DNA from: a bacterium
Lineage (GTDB): Bacteria > Bacteroidota > Bacteroidia > Bacteroidales > Muribaculaceae
Direction: 5' to 3'
Length of the DNA: 23,825 nucleotides
Assembly (NCBI GenBank): GCA_004563195.1
Contig: SFTJ01000057.1
Location: forward strand, 1 to 23,825
Part shown: positions 1 through 6,600 of the stretch, one piece after another
Position numbering within the stretch: the first letter of the stretch is position 1
Layout of the letters: the number at the start of each line of letters is the position of its first letter
Made by a program: the position numbers and the translations under genes
The notes under the pieces: generated by a model
The model's database searches: none
What the model saw: the letters and a program-made list of their open reading frames with translations, nothing else
Told to the model about the DNA's origin: nothing

Positions 1-360
1 TCCGATGTACCCATCACGGGCTAATTCAGGGGTAATTATTAAATTTTTTTCACGTGAAGTTATGAAAAATATCTGATATTACGGCAACATTGCCATTTAC
101 CAAGTTCGATTTCATGCAAAAATATCGGGAGAGGTTTCTAGTGAAAACGGCGGGCATAGTAACACCATATAAAATTTTGAACTCCACCAATCGGTTGGAG
201 ACTCCTCGTTATGCCCAAACCAGCCGAAAAACAAGTTTTCACCCGCCGAGAATTGAAAATTTAAGCAGAGCGTCTACGTTGAACAGAATAATCACATCCT
301 CCGGCACTTCTCGCCATGAAAATTTTTGCTATTAACTGAATATCCCTAAGTTGGCTTTTC
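1..360. other. Gene-free stretch, nothing recognised
   Basis: No convincing gene is visible here. The open frames are short, lack recognisable motifs and have no clear ribosome binding site. On the minus strand several short open segments follow one another in different frames, which could be a decayed gene, but I could not identify it. No tRNA, strong terminator or repeat array was seen. Confidence 0.4.
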
Positions 361-1773
361 TTATGCTTCCTGCAATTTGGATAATTCATCTATCAAGGCA
401 GGACGGCGAGGCGTGCGAGCTTTCTGTTCAGCAATAATTCTATCAACTTCTGTCTTACCGCCATGTTTAATCAACTTTCGAAGTAGATTTACTCCTTCAC
501 AATACGAACTACGGTTTGATGCATGTTGGAAGAAATGTCTTACACACGATGCGTATAATCGTATAAGCTCATCTTTATATAGGTTCCAAACTTGTTGGGG
601 AGCATCGTCAAGATTGTAAATGGAGGGGGTTTTTCGCAAGTATTCCATATATCTATCCCACATCTTTTCCTGTGTGTAGATAAACAGTGTTCTTAGTCCG
701 GACCTCTTTTTTGAAGGCTCCTTTATCAATGTATCTACAAAATCATTCCACTCTCCATTGGAAACAATAGATTTCATTTGAGCATACATCGTTTCCATTG
801 AGTATTCCTTTTCTCCAAATCCGCCTCCTTCAAAAAAGAAATACCTGGAGAGTTTTAAGGTATTCGCATTGTCGTTTTCATGTTGATAGGTCTTTAACTC
901 CCATTTATGCCATTCGTTCACAAGACCTTTATATTCTGAATCATGCGTAATGCCCTCTTTTGCCAAACGAAGCACCTCATCAAATTTGTCTTCATCCCAA
1001 GCCATTTGCAAGAGTCTCCTGCGGAAATCGGAATTTCCAACATGCTCATACATGAATTTGCGTTGCTCTTCCGGTGTACCGCTCTTCGACATCATTTCGA
1101 GTTTATATAGTTGGGCTGTTTGTGTATCATACTTTACACTCCATTCATCGCCTTTAGAGTTGATGACTTTGTCAAGAGCCTTGATTACGCGTTCTTGTTT
1201 CTCCCGGGTATCGGCTAATGAAATAGCCATTTGAATCCAATCCCACCACCAATCCCAGCCCTTGAGATGTTCCTTTGTAAAATAGTCGATTGCGAGTTCA
1301 AAAATTTCAGATTTTATCTTTGGGGGAAGTGTCTCTTCGTGACATAGCTCATGCCATTTTGAAAAGCATTCTTCAACTATGCTACCAAGTTCACCTGCAC
1401 TATCATCACCACAATTTATAATATCTTCCCCAGCAAGGGCAACACCTTCAAGGATTGCCATGGCAGCCTCCCATCTTTGGTTATTCATTGCAACATCGGC
1501 CTCGTAAAGGATTTTGCATACAGCACGATTCAGATTAAATGTATCATTATATTCCACATATCCATGTCGCCCTTCAAAAGCTTCAATTATACCCATAACG
1601 CGAGATTGGTAATCAGCGGATTTCGGACAGAATATAGTCCCTGCACCTAATGCAAGGAAACGTTGCTGAAACTGTTTGTCACCTGCACACTCGTCTCTTA
1701 TAAACTCACATAGTTGTTCTTTATCGAGTTCTGACAACAATAGTTCTATATCATTTACCTTCTTTGTTCGCAT
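361..1773 (-). CDS. SWIM zinc-finger-associated helical repeat protein (possibly N-terminally truncated)
   Basis: This 470-residue protein is predicted to be soluble and largely helical, with repeated Trp/Leu/Glu-rich segments such as GWDWWWDWIQMA near residue 175. It has no signal peptide and no membrane segment. The opening part (LLLSELDKEQLCEFI, then ALGAGT and GRHGYVEY) resembles the C-terminal half of Bacteroidales SWIM zinc-finger proteins. The Cys/His SWIM motif itself is absent. The reading frame stays open for 27 codons upstream of the chosen ATG, to a TAA at 1855-1857, and then meets an IS4-type transposase remnant. The N-terminal SWIM domain may therefore have been lost. It could also be an intact stand-alone version. 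The family link is from memory of sequence patterns. The gene being real is much surer than its function. Confidence 0.7.
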   Translation of the reverse strand: MRTKKVNDIELLLSELDKEQLCEFIRDECAGDKQFQQRFLALGAGTIFCPKSADYQSRVMGIIEAFEGRHGYVEYNDTFNLNRAVCKILYEADVAMNNQRWEAAMAILEGVALAGEDIINCGDDSAGELGSIVEECFSKWHELCHEETLPPKIKSEIFELAIDYFTKEHLKGWDWWWDWIQMAISLADTREKQERVIKALDKVINSKGDEWSVKYDTQTAQLYKLEMMSKSGTPEEQRKFMYEHVGNSDFRRRLLQMAWDEDKFDEVLRLAKEGITHDSEYKGLVNEWHKWELKTYQHENDNANTLKLSRYFFFEGGGFGEKEYSMETMYAQMKSIVSNGEWNDFVDTLIKEPSKKRSGLRTLFIYTQEKMWDRYMEYLRKTPSIYNLDDAPQQVWNLYKDELIRLYASCVRHFFQHASNRSSYCEGVNLLRKLIKHGGKTEVDRIIAEQKARTPRRPALIDELSKLQEA

Positions 1774-1874
1774 ATAATACTTTTTTAGAATCGGGCTGAA
1801 AAAATCAGAGCTGGCATCTATTGCAGGTGTAAGCCCTTTGGGGTTACTTTGCTTTTACCACAAAACAAACTACC

Positions 1875-2215
1875 ATGGGCAAAGGTAATCATTTTAGCGG
1901 ACAGCCACTCTATAGTCAGGTAATATATTTACTTAATAAGTCAAAAATTCTTCACGTTAGCCACGAAAACGGCGGTGAGCGCTACACTAAGCGCTTCAAT
2001 TGCCGGATTCATCTCGTTGTAAATGGATGAAACGCCTCCCAAAGACCGAGAATCCACCTCGGCAAGGCATCCGATGCTCCGTCCGAGCCCTCACTCTTCG
2101 ACTAATGGGGGGCTTGGAAATCTAAAAAACAGACTCGACCACCGTGAAAACAATAGCCGAGCCATATTGTCTTTCGTTAGTCAACTTTTATCGGACAGCA
2201 AAAGTTATTTTTCAT
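1875..2215 (+). pseudogene. Decayed IS4-type (DUF4372-like) transposase remnant
   Basis: From the ATG at 1875 a 51-codon frame reads MGKGNHFSGQPLYSQVIYLL and then HVSHENGGERYTKRFN. This matches the N-terminal signature of Bacteroidota IS4-family transposases with a DUF4372 domain, which start with a FSGQP-like motif followed by an R(E/H)x3-ADRYxKxF-like motif. The frame stops at 2030. After that only scattered fragments in different frames recall the family, for example DSTTV encoded near 2132 and LLSDSKSY near 2190. No intact DDE core and no clear terminal inverted repeats are visible. The remnant sits directly against the 5' side of the helical-repeat gene that ends at 1773, and it fills the gap up to the next small gene. 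Confidence 0.6.
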
Positions 2216-2396
2216 CATTATTTTGGTCTTGGCGGATGGCTATGATGTTGAACACGAGGCCGAGGGTCACTTGGGAGAGTCCTAACGTAAGATAGTGCGT
2301 CCCTTCGCTAAGCATCGACATTATCACAAATATTAATCCACTGATTGCAAAGCATATGGCTGCTATGCGAAAGTATTTACTGCTTTTATTTTCCAT
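2205..2396 (-). CDS. Small two-helix membrane protein, unknown function
   Basis: This is a 63-residue protein with two hydrophobic segments, at about residues 9-28 and 34-54, joined by a short SEGTHYLT loop. The charged tail is rich in Asp, Asn, Glu and Lys. It would be an inner-membrane hairpin with both ends on the same side. I do not recognise a family. The composition is typical of a real small membrane protein, but no strong promoter was seen upstream. It lies between an IS remnant and the amidase gene, so an origin as a fragment cannot be excluded. Confidence 0.6.
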   Translation of the reverse strand: MENKSSKYFRIAAICFAISGLIFVIMSMLSEGTHYLTLGLSQVTLGLVFNIIAIRQDQNNDEK

Positions 2397-2496
2397 TGTA
2401 ATTGCTGTTTTAATTGTTTTTGTCTATTAGACGCAACCTTTGCTATGAAAATTACACGAAACAGCAAAATTTTTTTCGGAGATTACCCGAGTGTAA

Positions 2497-3645
2497 TCAT
2501 TCCTTACTTATCACACGATGCAGTTGGGTCAGCACATAGGCGGTGCGGTCGGCTTGCACCACCACCGGCTCAGTGCGGGGATGATAGCCATAAGCCTCAA
2601 AGCGCAATGTGTAGCGCCCGGGCTTCACGCCATCGAACACAAACACACCGTTCCACTCGCCATCGGTGTGATAGGCTCGAAATGCCACTCCTCGCTCGTC
2701 GAGCAGATACACCATTGCACCGTTGATGGGCCGATATTGGTCGAAACTGTCTTTCCGATAACAGAATAGCGGGTGATTCATCACCTCCGCGGCATCTTTG
2801 AGTTCGCCCACTATATAACCGGTCTTTTCGGGCTTACCGCCGAAGAAATTGTTGATGGCTCTAAAATAGCGCACACCCTCCATTCGGCAATAGTCGCGAT
2901 TGAGCAATCGGTGACGCTCGGGCTGATAGCTGTGAAACGAACCTTCGGCAAGAAAGCAAGGCACGCGATGCTTGAGCACTTGCAGAAAGCCGGTGTAGCC
3001 CAGGCGATTGGCTTTGCCGGGCGCTGTGCCTCCCATCCATGATATATCGCCTGCTATATAGGGGTCGTCGGGGCTCGATGAAGTCCAACTCGAGAGTGGA
3101 TTATCCCAGATATAAGGATAAGCCTGTCGGCAACGCTCTATGCTGCCCTCGGCATACTCCTTACCGGTCTCGCCGCGATACATCAGCACAAGATAATTCA
3201 CCGGCGAACCATCGACATGGGCATTGCTGTGAATGGAAATGAAATAATCGGGATTGATGGAATCTACTTGGCAAGCAATACGCTCAAGCCCCACGATTTG
3301 CTGCTGACCATTCTCGTCGGCATCGGTTTCCACACGGTCGAGAGCAGTGGCATTGGCTTGTCCGCGAGTCACATAGCCGTTCTTGGTGCGCGACATCACC
3401 ACCTCGGCGCCCGCCTCTCGCAGTTTGCGGCACAGTTCGAGCGCTTTCCACAGGTTGGTCTTTGTCTCAAAAAAGCCCAGGGTGTCCATTATCTCATGAT
3501 TGATAGTAGCCAATGGACGGTCGTTGGCAGTCCAGCCGCCATGACCTGCATTCACATATATCACCTTGCCCTTGAGGCCCTTATCGGCTGCCGTTATGCC
3601 AAGAGCCAAGAAAAAACACATAATAATTACAGCTAAATTTCTCAT
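2497..3645 (-). CDS. Secreted N-acetylmuramoyl-L-alanine amidase (Amidase_3) with C-terminal regulatory-like domain
   Basis: The protein is predicted to cleave the amide bond between MurNAc and the stem peptide of peptidoglycan, in the periplasm or at the surface. Residues 1-20 form a signal peptide (hydrophobic core, cut after ITAA). The Amidase_3 zinc site is visible: His35 in NAGHGG, Glu in FFETKTNLWKA near residue 60, and His in ISIHSNAH near residue 138. The catalytic Glu lies in FLAEGSFH near residue 235. The last 90 residues (GAMVYLLDERG to VKPGRYTLRFEAYGYHP) look like a carboxypeptidase-regulatory-like beta domain, a common fold in Bacteroidales secreted enzymes. A perfect Bacteroidota promoter lies just upstream at 3674-3705. 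That promoter region is duplicated at 6583-6679. The gene is monocistronic. Confidence 0.88.
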   Translation of the reverse strand: MRNLAVIIMCFFLALGITAADKGLKGKVIYVNAGHGGWTANDRPLATINHEIMDTLGFFETKTNLWKALELCRKLREAGAEVVMSRTKNGYVTRGQANATALDRVETDADENGQQQIVGLERIACQVDSINPDYFISIHSNAHVDGSPVNYLVLMYRGETGKEYAEGSIERCRQAYPYIWDNPLSSWTSSSPDDPYIAGDISWMGGTAPGKANRLGYTGFLQVLKHRVPCFLAEGSFHSYQPERHRLLNRDYCRMEGVRYFRAINNFFGGKPEKTGYIVGELKDAAEVMNHPLFCYRKDSFDQYRPINGAMVYLLDERGVAFRAYHTDGEWNGVFVFDGVKPGRYTLRFEAYGYHPRTEPVVVQADRTAYVLTQLHRVISKE

Positions 3646-3664
3646 GACTAATTTTATTAAACCA

Positions 3665-3758
3665 ATTTCACCTCAAAATTAAGATTATTACCTCGGCATT
3701 GCAAACAAACCGACAAAAAAAGCTATTCTCCGAGCCGCAAAAAAAATAAAAAACGAGT
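3665..3758. repeat. Left copy of 94/97 bp direct repeat flanking the phage remnant
   Basis: This segment is repeated at 6583-6679 in the same orientation. The differences I can see are two substitutions (g/t at 3696 and c/a at 3728) and small length changes in the A-tracts. It contains the amidase promoter and, at its right edge, the A-tract plus CGAGT that in the other copy form the T-run and stem of the tRNA-Leu terminator. Similarity stops abruptly on both sides. Confidence 0.9.
3674..3705 (-). promoter_or_regulatory. Promoter of the amidase gene
   Basis: On the minus strand there is TTTG, exactly 20 bp, then TAATTTTG. This fits the Bacteroidota sigma-factor consensus TTTG-N19-21-TAnnTTTG. 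The expected start of transcription is near 3667, about 20 nt before the amidase ATG at 3645. The promoter lies within the left copy of the 94/97 bp direct repeat. Confidence 0.75.
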
Positions 3759-3793
3759 AGGAGGTAAACACTAATCGCAAATGTTTATCTCCT
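3759..3793 (-). terminator. Hairpin at the left edge of the phage remnant, terminator-like on the minus strand
   Basis: The arms at 3759-3770 (AGGAGGTAAACA) and 3782-3793 (TGTTTATCTCCT) pair over 12 positions with one G:T. On the minus strand the hairpin is followed by ACTCG and then long T-tracts, giving a plausible rho-independent terminator. It starts at the first base after the direct repeat. Confidence 0.5.
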
Positions 3794-3859
3794 GCTTTCG
3801 TGACTACAGAGATTAATAAGCAAAAGACTCGCTCGAAGAAATAACACTTACCTTAAAAG

Positions 3860-4072
3860 ATGAAACGAACCGCCGACATAAACGAAATTCTTAAACCGCT
3901 GAAAGACACTCCTTATCAGGCGTATCTTTCTAACGCTGTTCAGGTTGCCGACATTCTCGAGTGGATTCTCTCGCAAGTCGGTGTGGCGGAAATATGGCAA
4001 ACTTCGTTTTCCATTTCCGAAGAATTTCTCCTCCGTCTGTTCTTTATCTGCAAGGACAAGAGACGTTGGTGA
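3860..4072 (+). pseudogene. Truncated phage-type protein (N-terminal fragment)
   Basis: The 70 residues begin MKRTADINEILKPLKDTPYQ and continue through AVQVADILEWILSQVG. I recall such an N-terminus from a conserved protein found close to terminase genes in Bacteroidales prophages, where it is considerably longer. Here the frame ends soon after EEFLLRLFFICKDK, with a TGA after RRW. That suggests truncation, and a minus-strand gene begins converging 24 bp later. The protein fragment itself is probably not functional. The family function is unknown to me. Confidence 0.5.
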
Positions 4073-4095
4073 AACATACCAAGCGGCTCAAAATA

Positions 4096-4530
4096 TCAGT
4101 CCATTTCAATTATAACTGAATGCTCTAACACGGTTTCAAGAGGAACTCCGTTAATCGTTAGTTCTGACCAAATTTTTGATGGGTCCTCAAAAGTCTGTAG
4201 GATTTCGCCTTGAGAAGCAGTTGTTGGACCTAAATCAGAGTCTGCTTTGGTTAGTTCGCACTCTCCATCCCAGTTGGGATTAGGCTTGATTCGGACAAAT
4301 TCCACTGGTGTATTTTCCGTTTTAATTGTATAGAAGTTTCTATCATCCAACCAATAGAATAAGATATTAAGACCAACGTCTTCTACAAAGTAGCGGAAAA
4401 TATATTCGGAGTAGTCCGACCTTGCATCCTTTTTCGATGCATCGTTCCAGCCTAAATCACCTTCATAGAGGTTACGGTCACCATTGTTCCCGACTCTCCA
4501 AAAGTTTTTAACTAAAATTTTTCTGTCCAT
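4096..4530 (-). CDS. Orphan hypothetical protein, possible cargo gene
   Basis: This 144-residue acidic protein is soluble and has no signal peptide. It is rich in Trp, Tyr, Asp and Asn, with an alternating hydrophobic pattern that suggests beta strands (ILFYWLDDRNFYTI, WSELTINGVPLETVL). I do not recognise the family. It is the only minus-strand gene in the phage remnant and interrupts what would be the usual phage gene order, so it is probably acquired cargo. Its size, acidity and neighbourhood with a toxin/immunity-like pair would suit an orphan immunity protein, but this is inference only. A possible -7 box (TATATTTG, minus strand) lies at 4597-4604. The 213 bp upstream of it are strongly AT-rich. 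Confidence 0.65.
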   Translation of the reverse strand: MDRKILVKNFWRVGNNGDRNLYEGDLGWNDASKKDARSDYSEYIFRYFVEDVGLNILFYWLDDRNFYTIKTENTPVEFVRIKPNPNWDGECELTKADSDLGPTTASQGEILQTFEDPSKIWSELTINGVPLETVLEHSVIIEMD

Positions 4531-4743
4531 GATATTATTTCTTTAAGTGAAAATTATTTGCCAAATTCATTAAGCGTTTATCGCGATCTGACAATGCAAA
4601 TATATTATTATTGCTTACAAAATATAGAATTTTCCTTGTGTTTTATTTTAATAATTCTAATCATTTAATTTTTATATGATTATTTATGTCTTTTATAAGA
4701 GTTATATAAAATTTTAATTTTGAGAAAAATTTTACATTAAAAT

Positions 4744-5019
4744 ATGAATTATTCGCCCAACGAATTACAGCAGATTGAGAAGTTTGCCTCAATCTACCTC
4801 AAAATATCCGACATCGCAGTAATACTCGATATTCCTGCCGATGTGCTGCGTGAGGACATCGCCGACCGCACGAGTGATGTTTCTAAGGCATATCGCCGTG
4901 GCAAAGCCGGCTCTAAGGTGAAACTGCACTCGCAAGAAATGATGCTTGCACAGGTCGGCTCGCCGCTCGCTATCGAGAACGCCCACCGTAATTTATTGGA
5001 TATGAAGGATGATGAATAG
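4744..5019 (+). CDS. Phage terminase small subunit-like HTH protein
   Basis: This 91-residue protein has a helix-turn-helix-like N-terminus: ELQQIEKFASIYLKISDIAV followed by ILDIPADVLREDI. A basic segment follows (SKAYRRGKAGSKVKL), and then a helical tail ending in NLLDMKDDE. The pattern is that of small terminase or terminase-associated DNA-recognition proteins, which bind phage DNA for packaging. A large-subunit fragment lies 1.4 kb downstream on the same strand, where the two genes would normally be adjacent. The intervening 1.4 kb is therefore probably inserted cargo. The gene appears intact, but with no packaging motor it is unlikely to serve its original role. Confidence 0.6.
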   Translation: MNYSPNELQQIEKFASIYLKISDIAVILDIPADVLREDIADRTSDVSKAYRRGKAGSKVKLHSQEMMLAQVGSPLAIENAHRNLLDMKDDE

Positions 5020-5043
5020 CAGATTCTTTACTAAATTTGCTGT

Positions 5044-5466
5044 ATGAAAAATTTTCAATTAGTCAAAATATTATTCTTTTTGTTGCTTATGGTGTCATTG
5101 AACACTCAAACAACAAATGCAACAACTGTAGAAGAAAAACCTGTTTATATCAACGGCGGTGATGATGGACTGTTGAGAGACCTATATTGTCATCTTTCAT
5201 GTGTATCACTATCTCATTCTGACAGCATTAAAGGCAGATGTGTTTTTACTTTTGCCATTTCTAAAGACGGAATTATTGACGTTGAAACTATCAAATTGGC
5301 ACGTAAAACAACGTTGCCTGATGAATATGTAGATGCCGCTAAAGAAGCAGTCAAGCACTTGGGTAAATTTAAGCCCGGAAAAATGAATGGTACGCCTGTA
5401 AAAGTATGGTACACCGTACCAATCAAATATCCTATTCCATTAGATAAAATCAATCCGAGCGAATAG
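5044..5466 (+). CDS. Small exported protein with TonB C-terminal-like domain
   Basis: This 140-residue protein has a signal peptide in residues 1-26 (hydrophobic core LVKILFFLLLMVSL, cleavage near TNA). The rest, from about residue 60 to 132, fits the TonB_C / energy-transducer fold: GRCVFTFAISKDGIIDVE, then DAAKEAVKHLGKFKPGKMNG and VKVWYTVPIKY. The Pro-rich linker and transmembrane anchor of a true TonB are missing, so it is likely a free periplasmic domain. It cannot energise a receptor in the normal way. It starts 24 bp after the terminase-like gene, and a TAAATTTG box lies at 5032-5039, directly before the start. Presence in a phage remnant suggests cargo. Confidence 0.7.
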   Translation: MKNFQLVKILFFLLLMVSLNTQTTNATTVEEKPVYINGGDDGLLRDLYCHLSCVSLSHSDSIKGRCVFTFAISKDGIIDVETIKLARKTTLPDEYVDAAKEAVKHLGKFKPGKMNGTPVKVWYTVPIKYPIPLDKINPSE

Positions 5467-5473
5467 AAAGCTC

Positions 5474-5521
5474 GTCTTTTACAGCATAAAACGGCTTATG
5501 TATCTTCGCGGTACATAAGCC
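5474..5521 (+). promoter_or_regulatory. Promoter-in-palindrome module A
   Basis: GTCTTTTAC (5474-5482) is followed by an 18-nt spacer and TATCTTCG (5501-5508), close to the Bacteroidota -7 box. The box lies at the tip of a perfect 10-bp inverted repeat, GGCTTATGTA (5493-5502) and TACATAAGCC (5512-5521), with a 9-nt loop. It begins 7 nt after the stop codon of the TonB-like gene and precedes the toxin-like gene. Module B at 6348-6398 has the same layout. Confidence 0.6.
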
Positions 5522-5613
5522 ATCTCTCATAATCCGTTATGGCGATAGAATGCCAAATGAGCGTGAGGACATCAGTGTATTCTTTGACAATAACAATCTA
5601 ATGAATTTACGAA

Positions 5614-5991
5614 ATGGGGGGAAACGGGAGTAGAGGAAAAGGCTTATTAGATTCCGAGATGGGCAGAAACTGGAAAACGGTAACCACAATTGGTGAAATT
5701 CATGTAATACAATTGAAAGATCCAAACAAGTCCAACAAACTGCCAGAAGAGAGCCATACAGTTAACCGCATTTATGCGATTTTTGAAAAAGATGGTTCTG
5801 ACGTTAAAGCTATTGCCAAATATGATAGCAATGGCAAAAAAGTTTGGGAAATACACACTACTGACCACAAAGGATTGGGGGCACACTTTCATTTGTGGAA
5901 AGATGGTAAACCTATTAAGGGAAGTGAAAAATCTCTTGCTGATAACCCGCAATTATTGGCAATTCTAAATAAAGTTAGAAACTTAAAATAA
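5614..5991 (+). CDS. Probable orphan polymorphic-toxin C-terminal domain
   Basis: This is a 125-residue protein, or 110 residues if the ATG at 5659 is used. It has the look of a toxin tip from Rhs or other polymorphic toxins: short beta-strands, KYDSNGKKVWEIHTTDHKG, then LGAHFHLWKDGKP. The D-H-K-G and G-A-H-F-H pieces could hold catalytic residues. There is no signal peptide and no delivery domain. It is followed 1 bp later by a small acidic protein, the usual toxin-immunity order. An upstream frame open from 5490 would join this one if a single G were lost from the G6 run at 5616-5621, so the gene may be the broken 3' end of something longer. The toxin assignment rests on pattern recognition and context and is moderate. 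Confidence 0.55.
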   Translation: MGGNGSRGKGLLDSEMGRNWKTVTTIGEIHVIQLKDPNKSNKLPEESHTVNRIYAIFEKDGSDVKAIAKYDSNGKKVWEIHTTDHKGLGAHFHLWKDGKPIKGSEKSLADNPQLLAILNKVRNLK

Positions 5992-5992
5992 T

Positions 5993-6343
5993 ATGAGTAA
6001 CGATTTTTATTACATCGGTCATGACTTGTTCGGTTATCCATACAATTCTGAATTCCCACCAAATTTTGAATTGTATGGAAATGGCTATGCCGGTTATAAG
6101 AATACAGCCTCACAAGTCTTATTTTACGACTTTGCCGTGCAAATGTATGATGTTAGATTTAAGTATCATGGTAATATGTATTATCTAATGTACACACCTG
6201 ATTACGCGGCTTTGTGTGATGAGAATTTCTCTAATGAAATTGAGATTTTTGCAACTCCAAATGATTTAATAAAAAAATTGGAGATTGAAGGACGAAAGCT
6301 TCTTGATATCATTAATGAAATCGATGAGATAGAGCCAGTTTGA
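5993..6343 (+). CDS. Small acidic protein, probable immunity partner
   Basis: This 116-residue protein is acidic and rich in Tyr, Phe and Asn (FYYIGHDLFGYPYNSEFPPN; MYYLMYTPDYAALCDENFSN), with a helical acidic tail (DLIKKLEIEGRKLL to EIDEIEPV). It has no signal peptide and no membrane segment. It starts with ATG one base after the stop codon of the toxin-like gene, so the two are almost certainly co-transcribed. Size, charge and order suit a cytosolic immunity protein that binds the upstream toxin domain. I do not recognise a named family. Kept alone, such a gene could protect the cell against toxins from neighbours (inference). Confidence 0.6.
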   Translation: MSNDFYYIGHDLFGYPYNSEFPPNFELYGNGYAGYKNTASQVLFYDFAVQMYDVRFKYHGNMYYLMYTPDYAALCDENFSNEIEIFATPNDLIKKLEIEGRKLLDIINEIDEIEPV

Positions 6344-6347
6344 TTCT

Positions 6348-6398
6348 GTCTTTTACTTGAGAATGTTATTGGGTTATCTTTGAAGAATAACCCAATAA
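6348..6398 (+). promoter_or_regulatory. Promoter-in-palindrome module B
   Basis: GTCTTTTAC (6348-6356) is followed by an 18-nt spacer and TATCTTTG (6375-6382), a perfect Bacteroidota -7 box. The box enters the loop of a perfect 12-bp inverted repeat, TTATTGGGTTAT (6366-6377) and ATAACCCAATAA (6387-6398), with a 9-nt loop. It begins 4 nt after the stop of the immunity-like gene and precedes the terminase fragment. The hairpin followed by TTTT could also act as a weak terminator. Confidence 0.6.
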
Positions 6399-6402
6399 TT
6401 TT

Positions 6403-6600
6403 ATGCATAAGAAAGTGTATTTCAATAATCCGCAGCGGCTTACGCAGCTTATCGGTGCTAACACCACTGTCATTGTCGCAGGACGACGCACAGGCAAGAC
6501 GGACAGCATCGCCGCTCCGTTTGCTTTGCGTAATATGCAACGTATGCCCGGCTCGACAGGCGGCATCAGGCGGCATCGTGGTATTTCACCTCAAAATTAA
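6403..6600 (+). pseudogene. Terminase large subunit, N-terminal fragment with frameshift
   Basis: The first 55 codons (MHKKVYFNNPQRLTQLIG, then VIVAGRRTGKTDS) give an ATPase start with a Walker A motif at about residues 26-33, as in the ATPase that drives DNA packaging in tailed phages. A 10-bp tandem duplication (AGGCGGCATC at 6558-6567 and 6568-6577) shifts the frame. Removing one copy restores GSTGGIVV, a natural continuation for the family. The phage sequence ends five bases later, at 6582, where the host direct repeat begins. The frame then runs into repeat DNA and stops at 6600. The nuclease domain and nearly all of the ATPase are missing, so it is non-functional. Confidence 0.7.

Larger units (their letters stand above)
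3759..6582. mobile_element. Phage (terminase-bearing) remnant carrying cargo genes
   Basis: The segment lies exactly between two direct repeats of host intergenic DNA. In plus-strand order it contains a truncated phage-type gene (3860-4072), a terminase-small-subunit-like gene (4744-5019) and the start of a terminase large subunit with a Walker A motif (6403-6577). Other genes are inserted among these: a minus-strand orphan (4096-4530), a small exported TonB-C-like protein (5044-5466) and a probable toxin/immunity pair (5614-6343). The right edge falls in the middle of the terminase gene. No integrase, transposase, portal, capsid or tail gene is present, so it cannot move by itself. Confidence 0.75.

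Noticed and set aside
90..335. An 81-codon plus-strand open frame
   Set aside because: It has no ribosome binding site, an unusual Arg/Thr/Ser-rich composition and no motif. It is likely chance.
2467..2500. A possible terminator after the amidase gene (GATTAC...GTAATC)
   Set aside because: The stem is only 6 bp and no T-run follows on the minus strand.
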